NCBI RefSeq assembly: GCF_037076455.1
Contig: NZ_AP028679.1
Location: 2,743,501 to 2,807,500 of the forward strand
Length of the DNA: 64,000 bases
Reading direction: 5' to 3'
From: Desulfoferula mesophila
GTDB lineage: Bacteria; Desulfobacterota; Desulfarculia; Desulfarculales; Desulfarculaceae
In this document: piece after piece, positions 26,559 to 35,456 of the stretch
How the letters are laid out: each line of letters opens with the position of its first letter
Position numbering within the stretch: the stretch's first letter is position 1
Made by a program: the position numbers and the translations under genes
Notes under the pieces: model-generated
Seen by the model: only the letters and a program-made list of their open reading frames with translations
Databases searched by the model: none
What the model was told of the DNA's origin: nothing

Positions 26559-27017
26559 ATGGGCTATATCAAGGTGATCGTTATCTCGGCGGTGGTGGCG
26601 CTCTCCATCATCTTCATGATCCAAAACATCACCCCCCTGAGCCACCCTCTGGGCATACGACTCAACCTGCTGTTCGTCAACTGGGAGTCCACTCCCTACC
26701 CCACCTATCTGGTGATCCTGTTGGCTTTCTTCGTGGGGCTGTTGGCCGCCAGCCTAGTGGGCATCAACGAGCGCTGGCGCCTGCGCCGCCAGGTGAAGGC
26801 CCAAGTCAAGAAAACCGAGGAACTGCGCAAGGAGCTGAGCAGCCTGCGCAACCTGCCGGTCACCGGCGAACCCATGGTGGCGGGCACCACCGACCTGTCC
26901 AATGAAACCTTCAGCGCGGGAGAGGCCGCCAGCGAGGGGGACGCTCCGGCCTCCCTGGAAATGCTGGAGGACGCTCCCCAGGGAAACGGCCAGAGCGCCG
27001 ACAAGGACAAGCGGTAA
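26559..27017 (+). CDS. lapA: Lipopolysaccharide assembly protein A-like
   Basis: A 152-residue inner-membrane protein with two membrane segments (about 5-22 and 45-67) and a cytosolic coiled-coil tail containing KAQVKKTEELRKELSSL, the DUF1049/LapA layout. The start is the ATG at 26559, with AAAGG upstream; a farther in-frame codon at 26535 overlaps the HIT gene and lacks a site. In E. coli LapA works with LapB and FtsH to control LpxC. The C-terminal 50 residues are acidic and low in complexity, longer than in E. coli. Confidence 0.88.
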   Translation: MGYIKVIVISAVVALSIIFMIQNITPLSHPLGIRLNLLFVNWESTPYPTYLVILLAFFVGLLAASLVGINERWRLRRQVKAQVKKTEELRKELSSLRNLPVTGEPMVAGTTDLSNETFSAGEAASEGDAPASLEMLEDAPQGNGQSADKDKR

Positions 27018-27020
27018 GGT

Positions 27021-28232
27021 ATGGACACCGTAATTCTCAGTTGGCAGAGCCACACCCTGACCACGGCCGGTCTCTTGGCCGGGGTGATCCTGTTGCTGTT
27101 GGGCTGGCTGTTGGGCTGGCTGTTGGCGCGCTCCAGCCGGACTTCGGCGGCGGCGGCCAAGGTCAAGAGCCAGGAGCGTAGCGCCAGCGACGACGCCTTC
27201 ATGCGCGGCATCAGCCACCTCATGGCCGACCACACCGACCAGGCCATCGAGGAGTTCACCAAGGCGGTCACCCTGAACTCCGACACGGTGGAGACCTACG
27301 TGGTGCTGGGCAACCTCTTCCGGCAAAAGGGCGAGATCGAGCGGGCGGTGCGTATCCGCCAGTCCATCATCGCCAGGCCCAACCTGGACCAGAAGTCCCA
27401 CTTGCAGGCGGTGTACGACCTGGGCCTGGACTACAAGAAGGGCGGTCTGTTCAACCGGGCGGCCGAGGCCTTTGACGAGGTGCTGAGCAAAGACTCCCAC
27501 CACGTGGAGGCGGCGCGCCAGACGGCCACGCTCTACGAAGAGATGCGCGATTGGGAAGCGGCGTTTGAGGCCCGCAAGCGCCTAGACCGGCTGACCAAGA
27601 GCGACAGCCGCCCGGTGCTGGCCCACTACAAGACCGAGCGGGGCAAGGAGCTGATGGCCTCCGGCCAACTGGAACGGGCCGAGGACTCCTTTGGCCAGGC
27701 CATAAGCGTGTACAAGAACTGCTTGGACGCCTACCTGCACCTGGGAGACCTGGAGTTGGCCCGGGGGCGGGCCCGCCGCGCCTTGGGCGTGTGGAAGAAG
27801 GCCGTGAAGCTCTCCCCCCAGTTCGCCCACCTGGTAATCAACCGGGTGAACTCGGCCGAGGAGGAATTGGGAGCCAAGGCGGCGGATGGCTTCTATGCCG
27901 AGATCGACCCGGAGACCGCCGAGGTGCCCACCTTGATGTCCTTGGCCCAGCACTACAACCAGCATAACGAGACCGAAAAGGCCCTGGAAATACTGGACAA
28001 GGCCGTGAAGCGCGCGCCCCATCTGCTGGACGTGCACCGCATGCGCGGCCAGGTGCTCATCAAGGACGGCGATCGAGGACGGGCCTTGGAGGCCTACGGC
28101 GAGCTGCTCTCGGAGATCGAAGGGGATTGGGCCCGCTACCAGTGCGGCCAATGCGGTTTCGTATCCCACCAACTCACCTGGAAATGCCCTCGCTGCCACC
28201 AATGGGACAGCATGCTCCCTCGGGCGCGCTAG
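27021..28232 (+). CDS. lapB: Lipopolysaccharide assembly protein B (YciM)
   Basis: A 403-residue protein: one N-terminal membrane helix (about 14-35, AGVILLLLGWLLGWLLA), some eight or nine TPR repeats (for example YVVLGNLFRQKGEIERAVRI and DAYLHLGDLELARGRARRAL), and a C-terminal rubredoxin-like zinc knuckle with C375-x2-C378 and C389-x2-C392. This is the LapB/YciM architecture. LapB recruits FtsH to degrade LpxC and so balances LPS with phospholipid synthesis. The gap to lapA is 3 bp. It indicates an LPS-type outer membrane. Confidence 0.93.
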   Translation: MDTVILSWQSHTLTTAGLLAGVILLLLGWLLGWLLARSSRTSAAAAKVKSQERSASDDAFMRGISHLMADHTDQAIEEFTKAVTLNSDTVETYVVLGNLFRQKGEIERAVRIRQSIIARPNLDQKSHLQAVYDLGLDYKKGGLFNRAAEAFDEVLSKDSHHVEAARQTATLYEEMRDWEAAFEARKRLDRLTKSDSRPVLAHYKTERGKELMASGQLERAEDSFGQAISVYKNCLDAYLHLGDLELARGRARRALGVWKKAVKLSPQFAHLVINRVNSAEEELGAKAADGFYAEIDPETAEVPTLMSLAQHYNQHNETEKALEILDKAVKRAPHLLDVHRMRGQVLIKDGDRGRALEAYGELLSEIEGDWARYQCGQCGFVSHQLTWKCPRCHQWDSMLPRAR

Positions 28233-28319
28233 GGTTTCCTGGCGGACGATAGGCTTTTCTGCTATGTTAAACGGTAGTTTGCCCTCGTAAACCCCACAGG
28301 GAGTGGTTCTCCGCCAACC

Positions 28320-30962
28320 ATGAGCCGCGCCGCCCAGCCCGATTCCGGCAACCGCCCTGGCCGCCAAAGTAATGCGCCCACCAGTCCCCCCCGGGACACC
28401 CCCATGCTGCGACAGTTTTTCGAGTTCAAGGAGCAGGTCCCCGACTGCATCCTCTTTTTCCGCATGGGCGACTTCTACGAGATGTTCTTCGAGGACGCGG
28501 CGGTGGCCTCCAAGGTGCTCTCCATCGCCCTGACCAGCCGGGACAAGAACCATCCCGACCCCATACCCATGTGCGGGGTGCCCTACCGGGCGGTGGACTC
28601 CTATCTGGCCAAGATGATCGAGGAGGGCTACAAGGTGGCCGTCTGCGACCAAGTGGAGGACCCCAAGCTGGCCAAGGGCCTGGTCAAGCGCGAAATAACC
28701 CGGGTGGTGAGCCCGGGCATGTTCATCGACCCCAACCACCTGCCGCCCAGGGAACACCGCTATCTGGCGGCCCTGTACTTTGCCCGCGAGAGCCTGGGCC
28801 TGGCCTGCCTGGACCTGGCCAGCGGCGAGTTTCTGGCCACCACCCTATTGCCCGGCCCGGCCCTGGCCGACGAGCTGGCCCGCTTGGAGCCCGCCGAGTT
28901 GGTGTTGGCCGAAACCCAAGCAGCCCACCCCGGCCTGGGCGACCTGGGCGCTCGGGGAGCCTCGCTGCCCCGCAGCCTGGTGGCCGGACGCCCCCCCACC
29001 CCGGCCCAGGCCCGCCAAAGCTTGGAGGGCCGCCTGCCCGAGGAAGAAGACGAGGCCATCGACCCGGCCCTGATAGCCGCGGCCCTGGCCTGGTCGGCGG
29101 TGCTTAGCACCCAGCGCACCAGCCCCGAGCACATCGAGCGGCTGGGCCTTTACCAGGTGGCCAGTCACCTGGTGCTGGACGCGGCGGCCCAGCGCAACCT
29201 GGAGCTGTTCCGTTCCATCGCCGGCGGCGGGCGCAAGGGCTCGCTGCTGCACGCGGTGGACCAGACCGCCACGCCCATGGGGGGCCGTTTGCTCAAGCAG
29301 TGGCTGGCCTTTCCGTTGCGCTCCCTGGAGGCCATCGAGGCCCGGCACCAGGCGGTGGAGGAGTTCGTAAACGACCCCCTGCTGTTGGATAGCCTGCGCG
29401 CCTCCTTGAACGAGTTGCCCGACCTGCCCCGTCTGGTGGGCCGGGCCAGCCTGGGCCAGGCCACGCCGCGCGACCTGGCCGCCCTGCGCGAGGCCCTGTT
29501 GGCCCTGCCCGGCCTCCGGAGCATGCTGGAGCCCTTGCAGTCGGCCCTGGTGGCCTCGCGCCTGGAGCAGATGTCCGGCCTGGGCGGCCTGGCCCAACGG
29601 CTCTACGAGTCCTTGGCCCCCAGCCCGCCGGTCAACCTGGCCGAAGGCGGGGTGATCGCCGCGGAGGTCAGCCCGGAGCTGGACGAGCTGCGCCAACTCA
29701 AGGGCGCGGGCAAGGATTGGATCGCCGCCCTGCAGGCCGAGTTGCGCGTCTCCACGGGCATCACTTCGCTCAAGGTGGGCTTCAACAAGGTCTTCGGCTA
29801 TTACATCGAGGTGACCAGGGCTCACCTGGAAAAGGTGCCCGAGAGCTTCATCCGCAAGCAGACCCTGGCCAACGCCGAGCGCTTCATCACCCCGGAGCTC
29901 AAGGAAAAGGAAGCCGCCGTGCTGGGGGCCGAGGAAAAGGCCCTGGAACTGGAGAAGCTTCTGTTCGAAGAGCTGCGCGCGGCGGTGGCCGCCGAGGGAC
30001 ACCGCCTGGTGGCGGCGGCCCGGGCCGTGGCCGAGGTAGACGTGCTGGCCGGGCTGGCCCGCCTGGCCTTGAGCCGCGACTACACCCGGCCGCGCATGAT
30101 CCCCGCCGGCGAGCTGAGCATCAGCGCGGGGCGCCATCCGGTGGTGGAGCAGATGCTCAAGGAGGGCGAGTTCGTGCCCAACGACGTGCATCTGGACGAC
30201 GAGAGCCAACAGGTGCTCATCATCACCGGCCCCAACATGGCCGGCAAGTCCACCATCCTGCGCCAGGTGGCCCTGATCTGCCTGTTGGCCCAGGCCGGCT
30301 CTTTCGTGCCCGCCGCCCAGGCCCAGCTGCCCCTGCTGGACCGCGTGTTCACCCGGGTGGGGGCCATGGACGACCTGGCCGGGGGGCGTTCCACCTTCAT
30401 GGTGGAGATGACCGAGACCAGCCACATCCTGGCCCAGGCCACCCCCCGCTCCCTGGTAATTCTGGACGAGGTGGGCCGGGGCACCTCCACCTTTGACGGC
30501 CTGTCCCTGGCCTGGGCCGTGGCCGAGCACCTGCACGACCTGGACGGCGTGGGGGTCAAGACCCTGTTCGCCACCCACTACCACGAGCTTACCGAGTTGG
30601 CCGCTACCCATGTCCGGGCCAAGAACTTCAACGTGGCGGTCAAACAATACCAGGGCTCCATCGTGTTCCTGCGCCGCCTGGCCCCCGGCGGGGTGAGCCG
30701 CTCCTACGGCCTGGCCGTGGCCCGCCTGGCCGGGCTGCCCGAGCCGGTCTTGGAGCGGGCCCGCCAGATATTGGAGCGCCTGGAGCAGGGCTCGCGACAA
30801 GAGCCCGCCCCGCCCTCGCCGCCCGCCGTGGGCGGCCAACTGGCCCTGTTTGGCGGCGAGGGCCACCCGGTCCTTAAGAAGCTGGCCGAGCTGGACCTTT
30901 CGCGCCTCACCCCCTTGCAGGCCCTCAACCTGCTCAGCGAGATGCAAGATGAGTTGGGCTAG
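28320..30962 (+). CDS. mutS: DNA mismatch repair protein MutS
   Basis: The 880-residue mismatch sensor. The mismatch-reading Phe-x-Glu is F52-Y-E54 in GDFYEMF. The ABC ATPase has Walker A GPNMAGKST at 637-645, then the D-loop and Walker B VILDEVGRGTSTFDG, and ATHYHEL. The connector, lever and clamp domains fill the middle as usual. The start at 28320 gives a 28-residue polar extension before PMLRQFFEFK; an ATG at 28404 is an alternative, and neither has a strong ribosome site. The C-terminus shows the LNLLSEMQDEL helix of the tetramerisation region. It overlaps the amidase gene by 14 bp. Confidence 0.97.
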   Translation: MSRAAQPDSGNRPGRQSNAPTSPPRDTPMLRQFFEFKEQVPDCILFFRMGDFYEMFFEDAAVASKVLSIALTSRDKNHPDPIPMCGVPYRAVDSYLAKMIEEGYKVAVCDQVEDPKLAKGLVKREITRVVSPGMFIDPNHLPPREHRYLAALYFARESLGLACLDLASGEFLATTLLPGPALADELARLEPAELVLAETQAAHPGLGDLGARGASLPRSLVAGRPPTPAQARQSLEGRLPEEEDEAIDPALIAAALAWSAVLSTQRTSPEHIERLGLYQVASHLVLDAAAQRNLELFRSIAGGGRKGSLLHAVDQTATPMGGRLLKQWLAFPLRSLEAIEARHQAVEEFVNDPLLLDSLRASLNELPDLPRLVGRASLGQATPRDLAALREALLALPGLRSMLEPLQSALVASRLEQMSGLGGLAQRLYESLAPSPPVNLAEGGVIAAEVSPELDELRQLKGAGKDWIAALQAELRVSTGITSLKVGFNKVFGYYIEVTRAHLEKVPESFIRKQTLANAERFITPELKEKEAAVLGAEEKALELEKLLFEELRAAVAAEGHRLVAAARAVAEVDVLAGLARLALSRDYTRPRMIPAGELSISAGRHPVVEQMLKEGEFVPNDVHLDDESQQVLIITGPNMAGKSTILRQVALICLLAQAGSFVPAAQAQLPLLDRVFTRVGAMDDLAGGRSTFMVEMTETSHILAQATPRSLVILDEVGRGTSTFDGLSLAWAVAEHLHDLDGVGVKTLFATHYHELTELAATHVRAKNFNVAVKQYQGSIVFLRRLAPGGVSRSYGLAVARLAGLPEPVLERARQILERLEQGSRQEPAPPSPPAVGGQLALFGGEGHPVLKKLAELDLSRLTPLQALNLLSEMQDELG

Positions 30963-32712
30963 GCTCTTCGCCCTGCTCTTGGGCCTGGCCCTGTTGGCCG
31001 GGGCGGCGGGTCATGCCGTGGCCCAGGACCCGCAGGCCGTCTATGACCAGGCGCGGGCCGACTACCGCTGGCTCATGGAGCATCCCAAGGCCCAGGGGGT
31101 GTACCAGAACTGGCAGAGCCTGGGCGAGCGCTTCGCCAGGGTCTACACCGCCGACCCCAGGGGCCCGCAGGCTGCGGGAGCCCTGTTGTGGATGGGCCGG
31201 GTACACGCCCAGGCCTGGCGGCGCTTCAAGCGTAGCGAGGACTTCGACCAGGCGGTGGACCTGTTCACCCGCCTGGTCAACCGCTTCCCGGAGTCCAACT
31301 TGGCCGATGACGGCCAAATCATGCTGGCCGGGCTCTACGAGGAAGCCGGCCAACCCAAGCAGGCCTACTTGGAATACCTCAAGGTCACCATGAACTACCC
31401 CCAGGGGGACATGTCTCCCAGGGCCAAAAAGCGCCTGGACACCCTGGAGGAGCAGCTGGCCCGCCAGCAGGGGAAGCAAGCCTCAAGCGCTCCGGCCGCC
31501 AAGGCTCCGGCCCAGGCCGAGCCCAAGGCCGAGACCAAGACCGTTACCACCGCTCAGAAGCCGTCGGCCGCTTCGGCTTCCGCCGCTCTGGCCGTGGTGG
31601 ATGGGCTGAAGCACTGGTCCACCCCCTCCTACACCAGGGTGGTTATCGGCCTGGAGCGGCCGGTGCCCTATAACAGCGCCCTGCTCAAGCGCGACCCGGA
31701 CCACAACAAGCCGCGCCGCCTCTACCTGGACCTCAAGGGGGCCCGCCTGCCCAAGGGATTCGACGACCGGGTTCCCATCGGCGACGGCCTGTTGCAATCG
31801 GCCCGGGCCGGTCAATACACCCCGGACACGGTGCGCCTGGTGCTGGATATCAAGCACCTGGCCAGCTACAAAGTCTTCACCCTGAACGACCCCTTCCGGG
31901 TGGTGGTCGACTGTTTCGGAGAGCAGGCCCAAGCCAAGGCCCACGCCCGCCAGGCAAAACGGGAGCGGCGGGTGCCCAGGGGCAAGGCCAACGACATACC
32001 ACCGGAACTTAGCCTGGCCACGGCTCTGGGGCTGGGGGTCAAGCGGGTGGTGATCGACGCGGGGCACGGCGGCAAGGACCCCGGCGCCCAATACAAGGGC
32101 ATCCAGGAAAAGGATTTGGTGCTGGACGTGGCCAAGCGGGTGGCCCAAAAGCTGCACAAGCTCCTGGGGGTGGAGGTGCTGTTGACCCGCGACCACGACA
32201 CCTATTTGGCCCTGGAAGAACGCACCGCCTTTGCCAACACCAAGGACGCGGACATCTTCGTGTCCATTCACGCCAACGCGGCGGCCAGCCACCGGCTCAA
32301 CGGAGTGGAGACCTATTTCCTGAACCTGGCCTCGGACGAGGAATCCATGCGGGTGGCCGCGCGGGAAAACGCCACCACCACCCGCTCTATCAGCGATCTC
32401 CAGGTCATCCTCAACGACCTGATGCTCAACTCCAAGATCAACGAGTCCAACCGTCTGGCCCGCTCGGTGCACGGCTCGCTGCTCAAGGAAACCAGGCAGC
32501 AGGCCAAGATAAATGACCTGCAAGTGAAACAGGCCCCCTTCTACGTGCTCATCGGCGCGCGCATGCCCTCGGTGCTGGTGGAGGTGGGCTTCATCACCAA
32601 CCCCACCGAATACCAGTTACTCAAGCGCAACTCCTACCGCGACGCGCTGGCCCAGGGCATCGCCGAGGGCATTGCCAACTACGCCAAGCAGCTCAAGCGC
32701 ACCGAAGGCTGA
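30949..32712 (+). CDS. N-acetylmuramoyl-L-alanine amidase, AMIN + Amidase_3
   Basis: A 587-residue exported cell-wall hydrolase. The signal peptide is 1-25 with a likely cut after AVA. An N-terminal helical TPR-like region (about 30-165) is followed by an Ala/Lys/Pro linker, an AMIN domain (about 218-325) for envelope targeting, and an Amidase_3 zinc domain. In that domain VVIDAGHGGKDPG holds H373, SIHANA another zinc His, and VEVGFITNP the catalytic Glu. The start is the ATG inside the mutS tail, because it yields a clean leader. It cleaves the amide between muramic acid and the stem peptide during cell separation (AmiC-like). The TPR-like N-terminus is an addition to the usual AmiC plan. 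Confidence 0.93.
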   Translation: MSWARLFALLLGLALLAGAAGHAVAQDPQAVYDQARADYRWLMEHPKAQGVYQNWQSLGERFARVYTADPRGPQAAGALLWMGRVHAQAWRRFKRSEDFDQAVDLFTRLVNRFPESNLADDGQIMLAGLYEEAGQPKQAYLEYLKVTMNYPQGDMSPRAKKRLDTLEEQLARQQGKQASSAPAAKAPAQAEPKAETKTVTTAQKPSAASASAALAVVDGLKHWSTPSYTRVVIGLERPVPYNSALLKRDPDHNKPRRLYLDLKGARLPKGFDDRVPIGDGLLQSARAGQYTPDTVRLVLDIKHLASYKVFTLNDPFRVVVDCFGEQAQAKAHARQAKRERRVPRGKANDIPPELSLATALGLGVKRVVIDAGHGGKDPGAQYKGIQEKDLVLDVAKRVAQKLHKLLGVEVLLTRDHDTYLALEERTAFANTKDADIFVSIHANAAASHRLNGVETYFLNLASDEESMRVAARENATTTRSISDLQVILNDLMLNSKINESNRLARSVHGSLLKETRQQAKINDLQVKQAPFYVLIGARMPSVLVEVGFITNPTEYQLLKRNSYRDALAQGIAEGIANYAKQLKRTEG

Positions 32713-32723
32713 GATACGACGCA

Positions 32724-32756
32724 TAAAAAACGCCGCCCCCCCCGAAGGGAGCGGCG
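32724..32756 (-). terminator. Intrinsic terminator after prfB
   Basis: CGCCGC...GCGGCG stem with inner C/G tracts (32731-32756), followed on the minus strand by GTTTTTTATGCG. It ends the 19-kb minus-strand run. The plus side has no T run, so the amidase transcript is not obviously stopped here. Confidence 0.75.
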
Positions 32757-32779
32757 CGACGAGCCTCGTGGCCCAGGTT

Positions 32780-33878
32780 CTAGCTGGAGCGCCAGAGCAG
32801 ATAGCCCTGCACGAATTCTTCCAGATCGCCGTCCAAGACCGCGTCCACGTTGCCCACTTCCACCCCGGTGCGGTGGTCCTTGACCAGGCGGTAAGGGGCC
32901 AAGACGTAGGAGCGGATCTGGCTGCCCCAGGCTATCTCCTGCTGGCTGTCGTAGGCCTCTTGCTTTTCGGCCTGGCGTTTGGCCAACTCCAGTTCGTATA
33001 GCCTGGCCCTCAGCACCTTCATGGCCATGTCGCGGTTGCGGTGCTGGCTTTTTTCGTTTTGGCACTGCACCACCGTGCCGGTGGGCAGGTGGGTGATGCG
33101 CACCGCCGAGGAGGTCTTGTTGACGTGCTGCCCCCCCGCCCCGGAGGCCCGGTAGGTGTCGATGCGCAGATCGTTCTCGTTGATCTCGATCTCGATGTCG
33201 TCGTCCACCTGGGGCGAAACCGACACCGAGGCAAAAGCGGTGTGGCGGCGGTGGGAGGCGTCGAAGGGGCTGATGCGCACCAGGCGATGAATGCCCGCCT
33301 CGCCCTTCATCAGGCCATAGGCCTGGTGCCCGTTGACTTCCAGGGTGACGCTCTTGATGCCTGCCTCGTCGCCCTCCTGCAAGTCCAGCATCTTTACTTC
33401 GAAGCCCTGGCGCTCGGCGAAGCGGCTGTAGAGCCTAAGCAGCATGTCGGCCCAATCCTGGGCGTCGGTGCCCCCGGCCCCGGCGTTGATGGCCAGGATG
33501 GCCGAGCGGTGGTCGTCGGGCTCGCCCAGCAGGCGTTTGGCCTCCAGACGGGCCACCCCCCGCTCCAGAGCTTCCAGGCCGGCGGCCGTTTCCTTGGCCG
33601 CCTCCTTGTCCTGCTCCTCCTGGCTTAGCTCCAGCATCACCTCGGCGTCTTCTGCCTGGCCGGTCAAGGCCTCCAGGGACTCCAGGCTCTCGGTCAAGCC
33701 GGAGCGCTCCTGCATCACCTCCTTGGCCGCCTCCTGGTCGTCCCAAAAACCGTCCTTGGCCATGAGCTTGTCCAGCTCGGCCAGGCGGGTCTTTTTGGCC
33801 TCAGGGTCAAAGATACTCCCGGAGCAGATTCAGGCGGGAATTGAGTTCCTCCAGCTTTTCCTTTATTTCCTCGTACAT
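32780..33878 (-). CDS. prfB: Peptide chain release factor 2, programmed +1 frameshift
   Basis: The gene starts at ATG 33878 (MYEEIKEKLEELNSRL) and meets an in-frame TGA at 33809-33807. The site reads CGGGAG-TAT-CTT-TGA-C, with a Shine-Dalgarno-like block just before CTT-TGA-C; this is the classic RF2 autoregulatory frameshift. Skipping one T at 33809 joins the second part, which starts DPEAKKTRLAEL, for a total of 365 residues, the normal RF2 length. The stop-codon reading SPF motif is in RISPFDASH, and the catalytic GGQ is in GAGGQHVNK. The start lies 3 bp after the lnt stop. Low RF2 lets the TGA be read as a frameshift, raising synthesis. Confidence 0.97.
33807..33824 (-). promoter_or_regulatory. 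prfB recoding (frameshift) site
   Basis: On the minus strand, CTCCGGGAGTATCTTTGA contains the purine-rich pause element, the slippery CTT and the weak stop TGA followed by C. The downstream frame encodes the rest of RF2 without further defects, so this is recoding, not a mutation. Confidence 0.95.
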
Positions 33879-33881
33879 TTT

Positions 33882-35450
33882 CTATACCTCTCGTTTGCGC
33901 TCTCGCCAAAGCGCCCAGAAAATAAGGAGCACGGTGACTCCCAGGGCTCCCGGCCCGACGATTTCGCCGTGGCGCAGGTAAAACGTATCCTCGTTCATAA
34001 GTGGCAGATCGGCGCTGGCCACCGCGGGGGTGAACAGGCCGGTGGCCTTTATGATCTCACCGCTGGGCAGCACGAAACCCGAGACGCCGGTGTTGGCCGC
34101 CCGGGCGCAGGCCAGCCGGTTTTCCACGGCCCGGAAGCGCAGATGGGCCATGTGCTCATAGGGCGCGCTGGTGCGCCCGAACCAGGCGTCGTTGGTCTGG
34201 TTCACCAGCAACCGAGCCCCGGCCAGGCGCATGTCCCGAGCCAGCTCGGGGAATATGGATTCATAACAAATCAGGGGCCCCAGCGCCACCGGCCCCATGT
34301 TCAGGACCTTGCCCGGCCGGCCCACCGCGAAATCGTCGCCGATCTGGGCCACGGCCCGCACGAAAAACAGTATCTGGCTCCAAGGCACGTATTCGCCAAA
34401 GGGCACCAGGTGCACCTTGTCGTAATACTCCGCCGCGTCCCCCGTGGGCTTCACCAGCCAGGCGCGGTTACTCACCTTGTACTTACCGTCCACCTCCACC
34501 GCGCCCAACGAGCCCAGCATGATGTAGGCGTCCAGCTGGTTGGCCAGCTCCAAAACCGGCTGGCTGGGCCGGGCGTCGCGCATGAAATAAAAAGGCGCGG
34601 CCGACTCGGGCCAGACCACCAGCCAGGGCCGCCTTTTCTCCGTGGCCGCCGCGCGCTGGGTGGCCTTTACGTGGCGCTCGATCACCACCGGGCGCAACGC
34701 GCGCTGCCAGAGCATGGGCAGGGACACGTCGCCCTGCACCACGCTAACCGCCAGGGTGGGTGCGGCCTGGGAAGCGGCGCGCACCTGGGTCAGGCGCGCC
34801 TGGCCCCACCACCAGCCGCCCGCCACCAAAACCAGGGCCGCCGCCAGGGCCGAGCCCTGCCGCCAGGCCGGCGCGGCCTCACGGGGAAAAACGACCGCCT
34901 CGGCCACCAGGGCGTTGACCAGCACCACCAACAGGCACAGCCCGTTGGTGCTCCACAGCTCGGCGCTCTGCATCAGGGGCAGGCTGCCGTCCAGGCCCAT
35001 GGCCAGAGGCAGCCAGGGCACCCCGGTGACGGCCCAGGAGCGCACCCACTCCAGGCCGGCCCAGACCAGGGGGGCCGCCAGCAGGGGCCTGATGCCCTCC
35101 CGGTTCAGGAAGCTCACCACGCAGCAGAAGATGCCCAGGTAGCAGCCCAGATAAAAGGCGAAAAAGAAAAGGGCGACCCCGGCCAGGGCCCAATTGAGGC
35201 CGCCATATTGGGTCATGACCACCAGGATCCAATACATGAGCCCGGCGAAAAGGGCCATGCCGCCCAGCCATCCGGCGATCAGGGCGCGGCGGGGGCTCAG
35301 GCGCCGGGCCAGCAGGATGAAGGGAGCCACCCCCAACAGACAAAGGGGCCACCAGTTCAGGGGTGGAAAGGCCAGGGCCAAGAGCCCCCCCGCCAAAAAG
35401 GCCGTGAGGGCGGCGCCCCAACCGGGGCGCCAACTGGCGAGAAGGGGCAC
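33882..35450 (-). CDS. lnt: Apolipoprotein N-acyltransferase
   Basis: A 522-residue inner-membrane enzyme with six or so N-terminal membrane helices (1-190) and a periplasmic nitrilase-fold domain. The catalytic triad is readable: Glu in VVWPESAAP, Lys in YYDKVHLVPFGE, Cys in LICYESIFPE. A final membrane helix precedes RERKREV. It adds the third acyl chain to lipoproteins, matching a didermic envelope and the lipoproteins elsewhere in the window. It is 6 bp downstream of corC, a neighbourhood shared by many proteobacteria (corC-lnt). Confidence 0.95.
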   Translation of the reverse strand: MPLLASWRPGWGAALTAFLAGGLLALAFPPLNWWPLCLLGVAPFILLARRLSPRRALIAGWLGGMALFAGLMYWILVVMTQYGGLNWALAGVALFFFAFYLGCYLGIFCCVVSFLNREGIRPLLAAPLVWAGLEWVRSWAVTGVPWLPLAMGLDGSLPLMQSAELWSTNGLCLLVVLVNALVAEAVVFPREAAPAWRQGSALAAALVLVAGGWWWGQARLTQVRAASQAAPTLAVSVVQGDVSLPMLWQRALRPVVIERHVKATQRAAATEKRRPWLVVWPESAAPFYFMRDARPSQPVLELANQLDAYIMLGSLGAVEVDGKYKVSNRAWLVKPTGDAAEYYDKVHLVPFGEYVPWSQILFFVRAVAQIGDDFAVGRPGKVLNMGPVALGPLICYESIFPELARDMRLAGARLLVNQTNDAWFGRTSAPYEHMAHLRFRAVENRLACARAANTGVSGFVLPSGEIIKATGLFTPAVASADLPLMNEDTFYLRHGEIVGPGALGVTVLLIFWALWRERKREV

Positions 35451-35456
35451 TTGGAT

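Noticed and set aside
28845-30947. 700-residue minus-strand open frame over mutS
   Set aside because: Antisense shadow; the plus strand encodes all MutS motifs.
33807-33809. prfB as a broken gene (in-frame TGA)
   Set aside because: The stop lies in the canonical RF2 recoding site and the downstream frame is intact, so this is programmed frameshifting.
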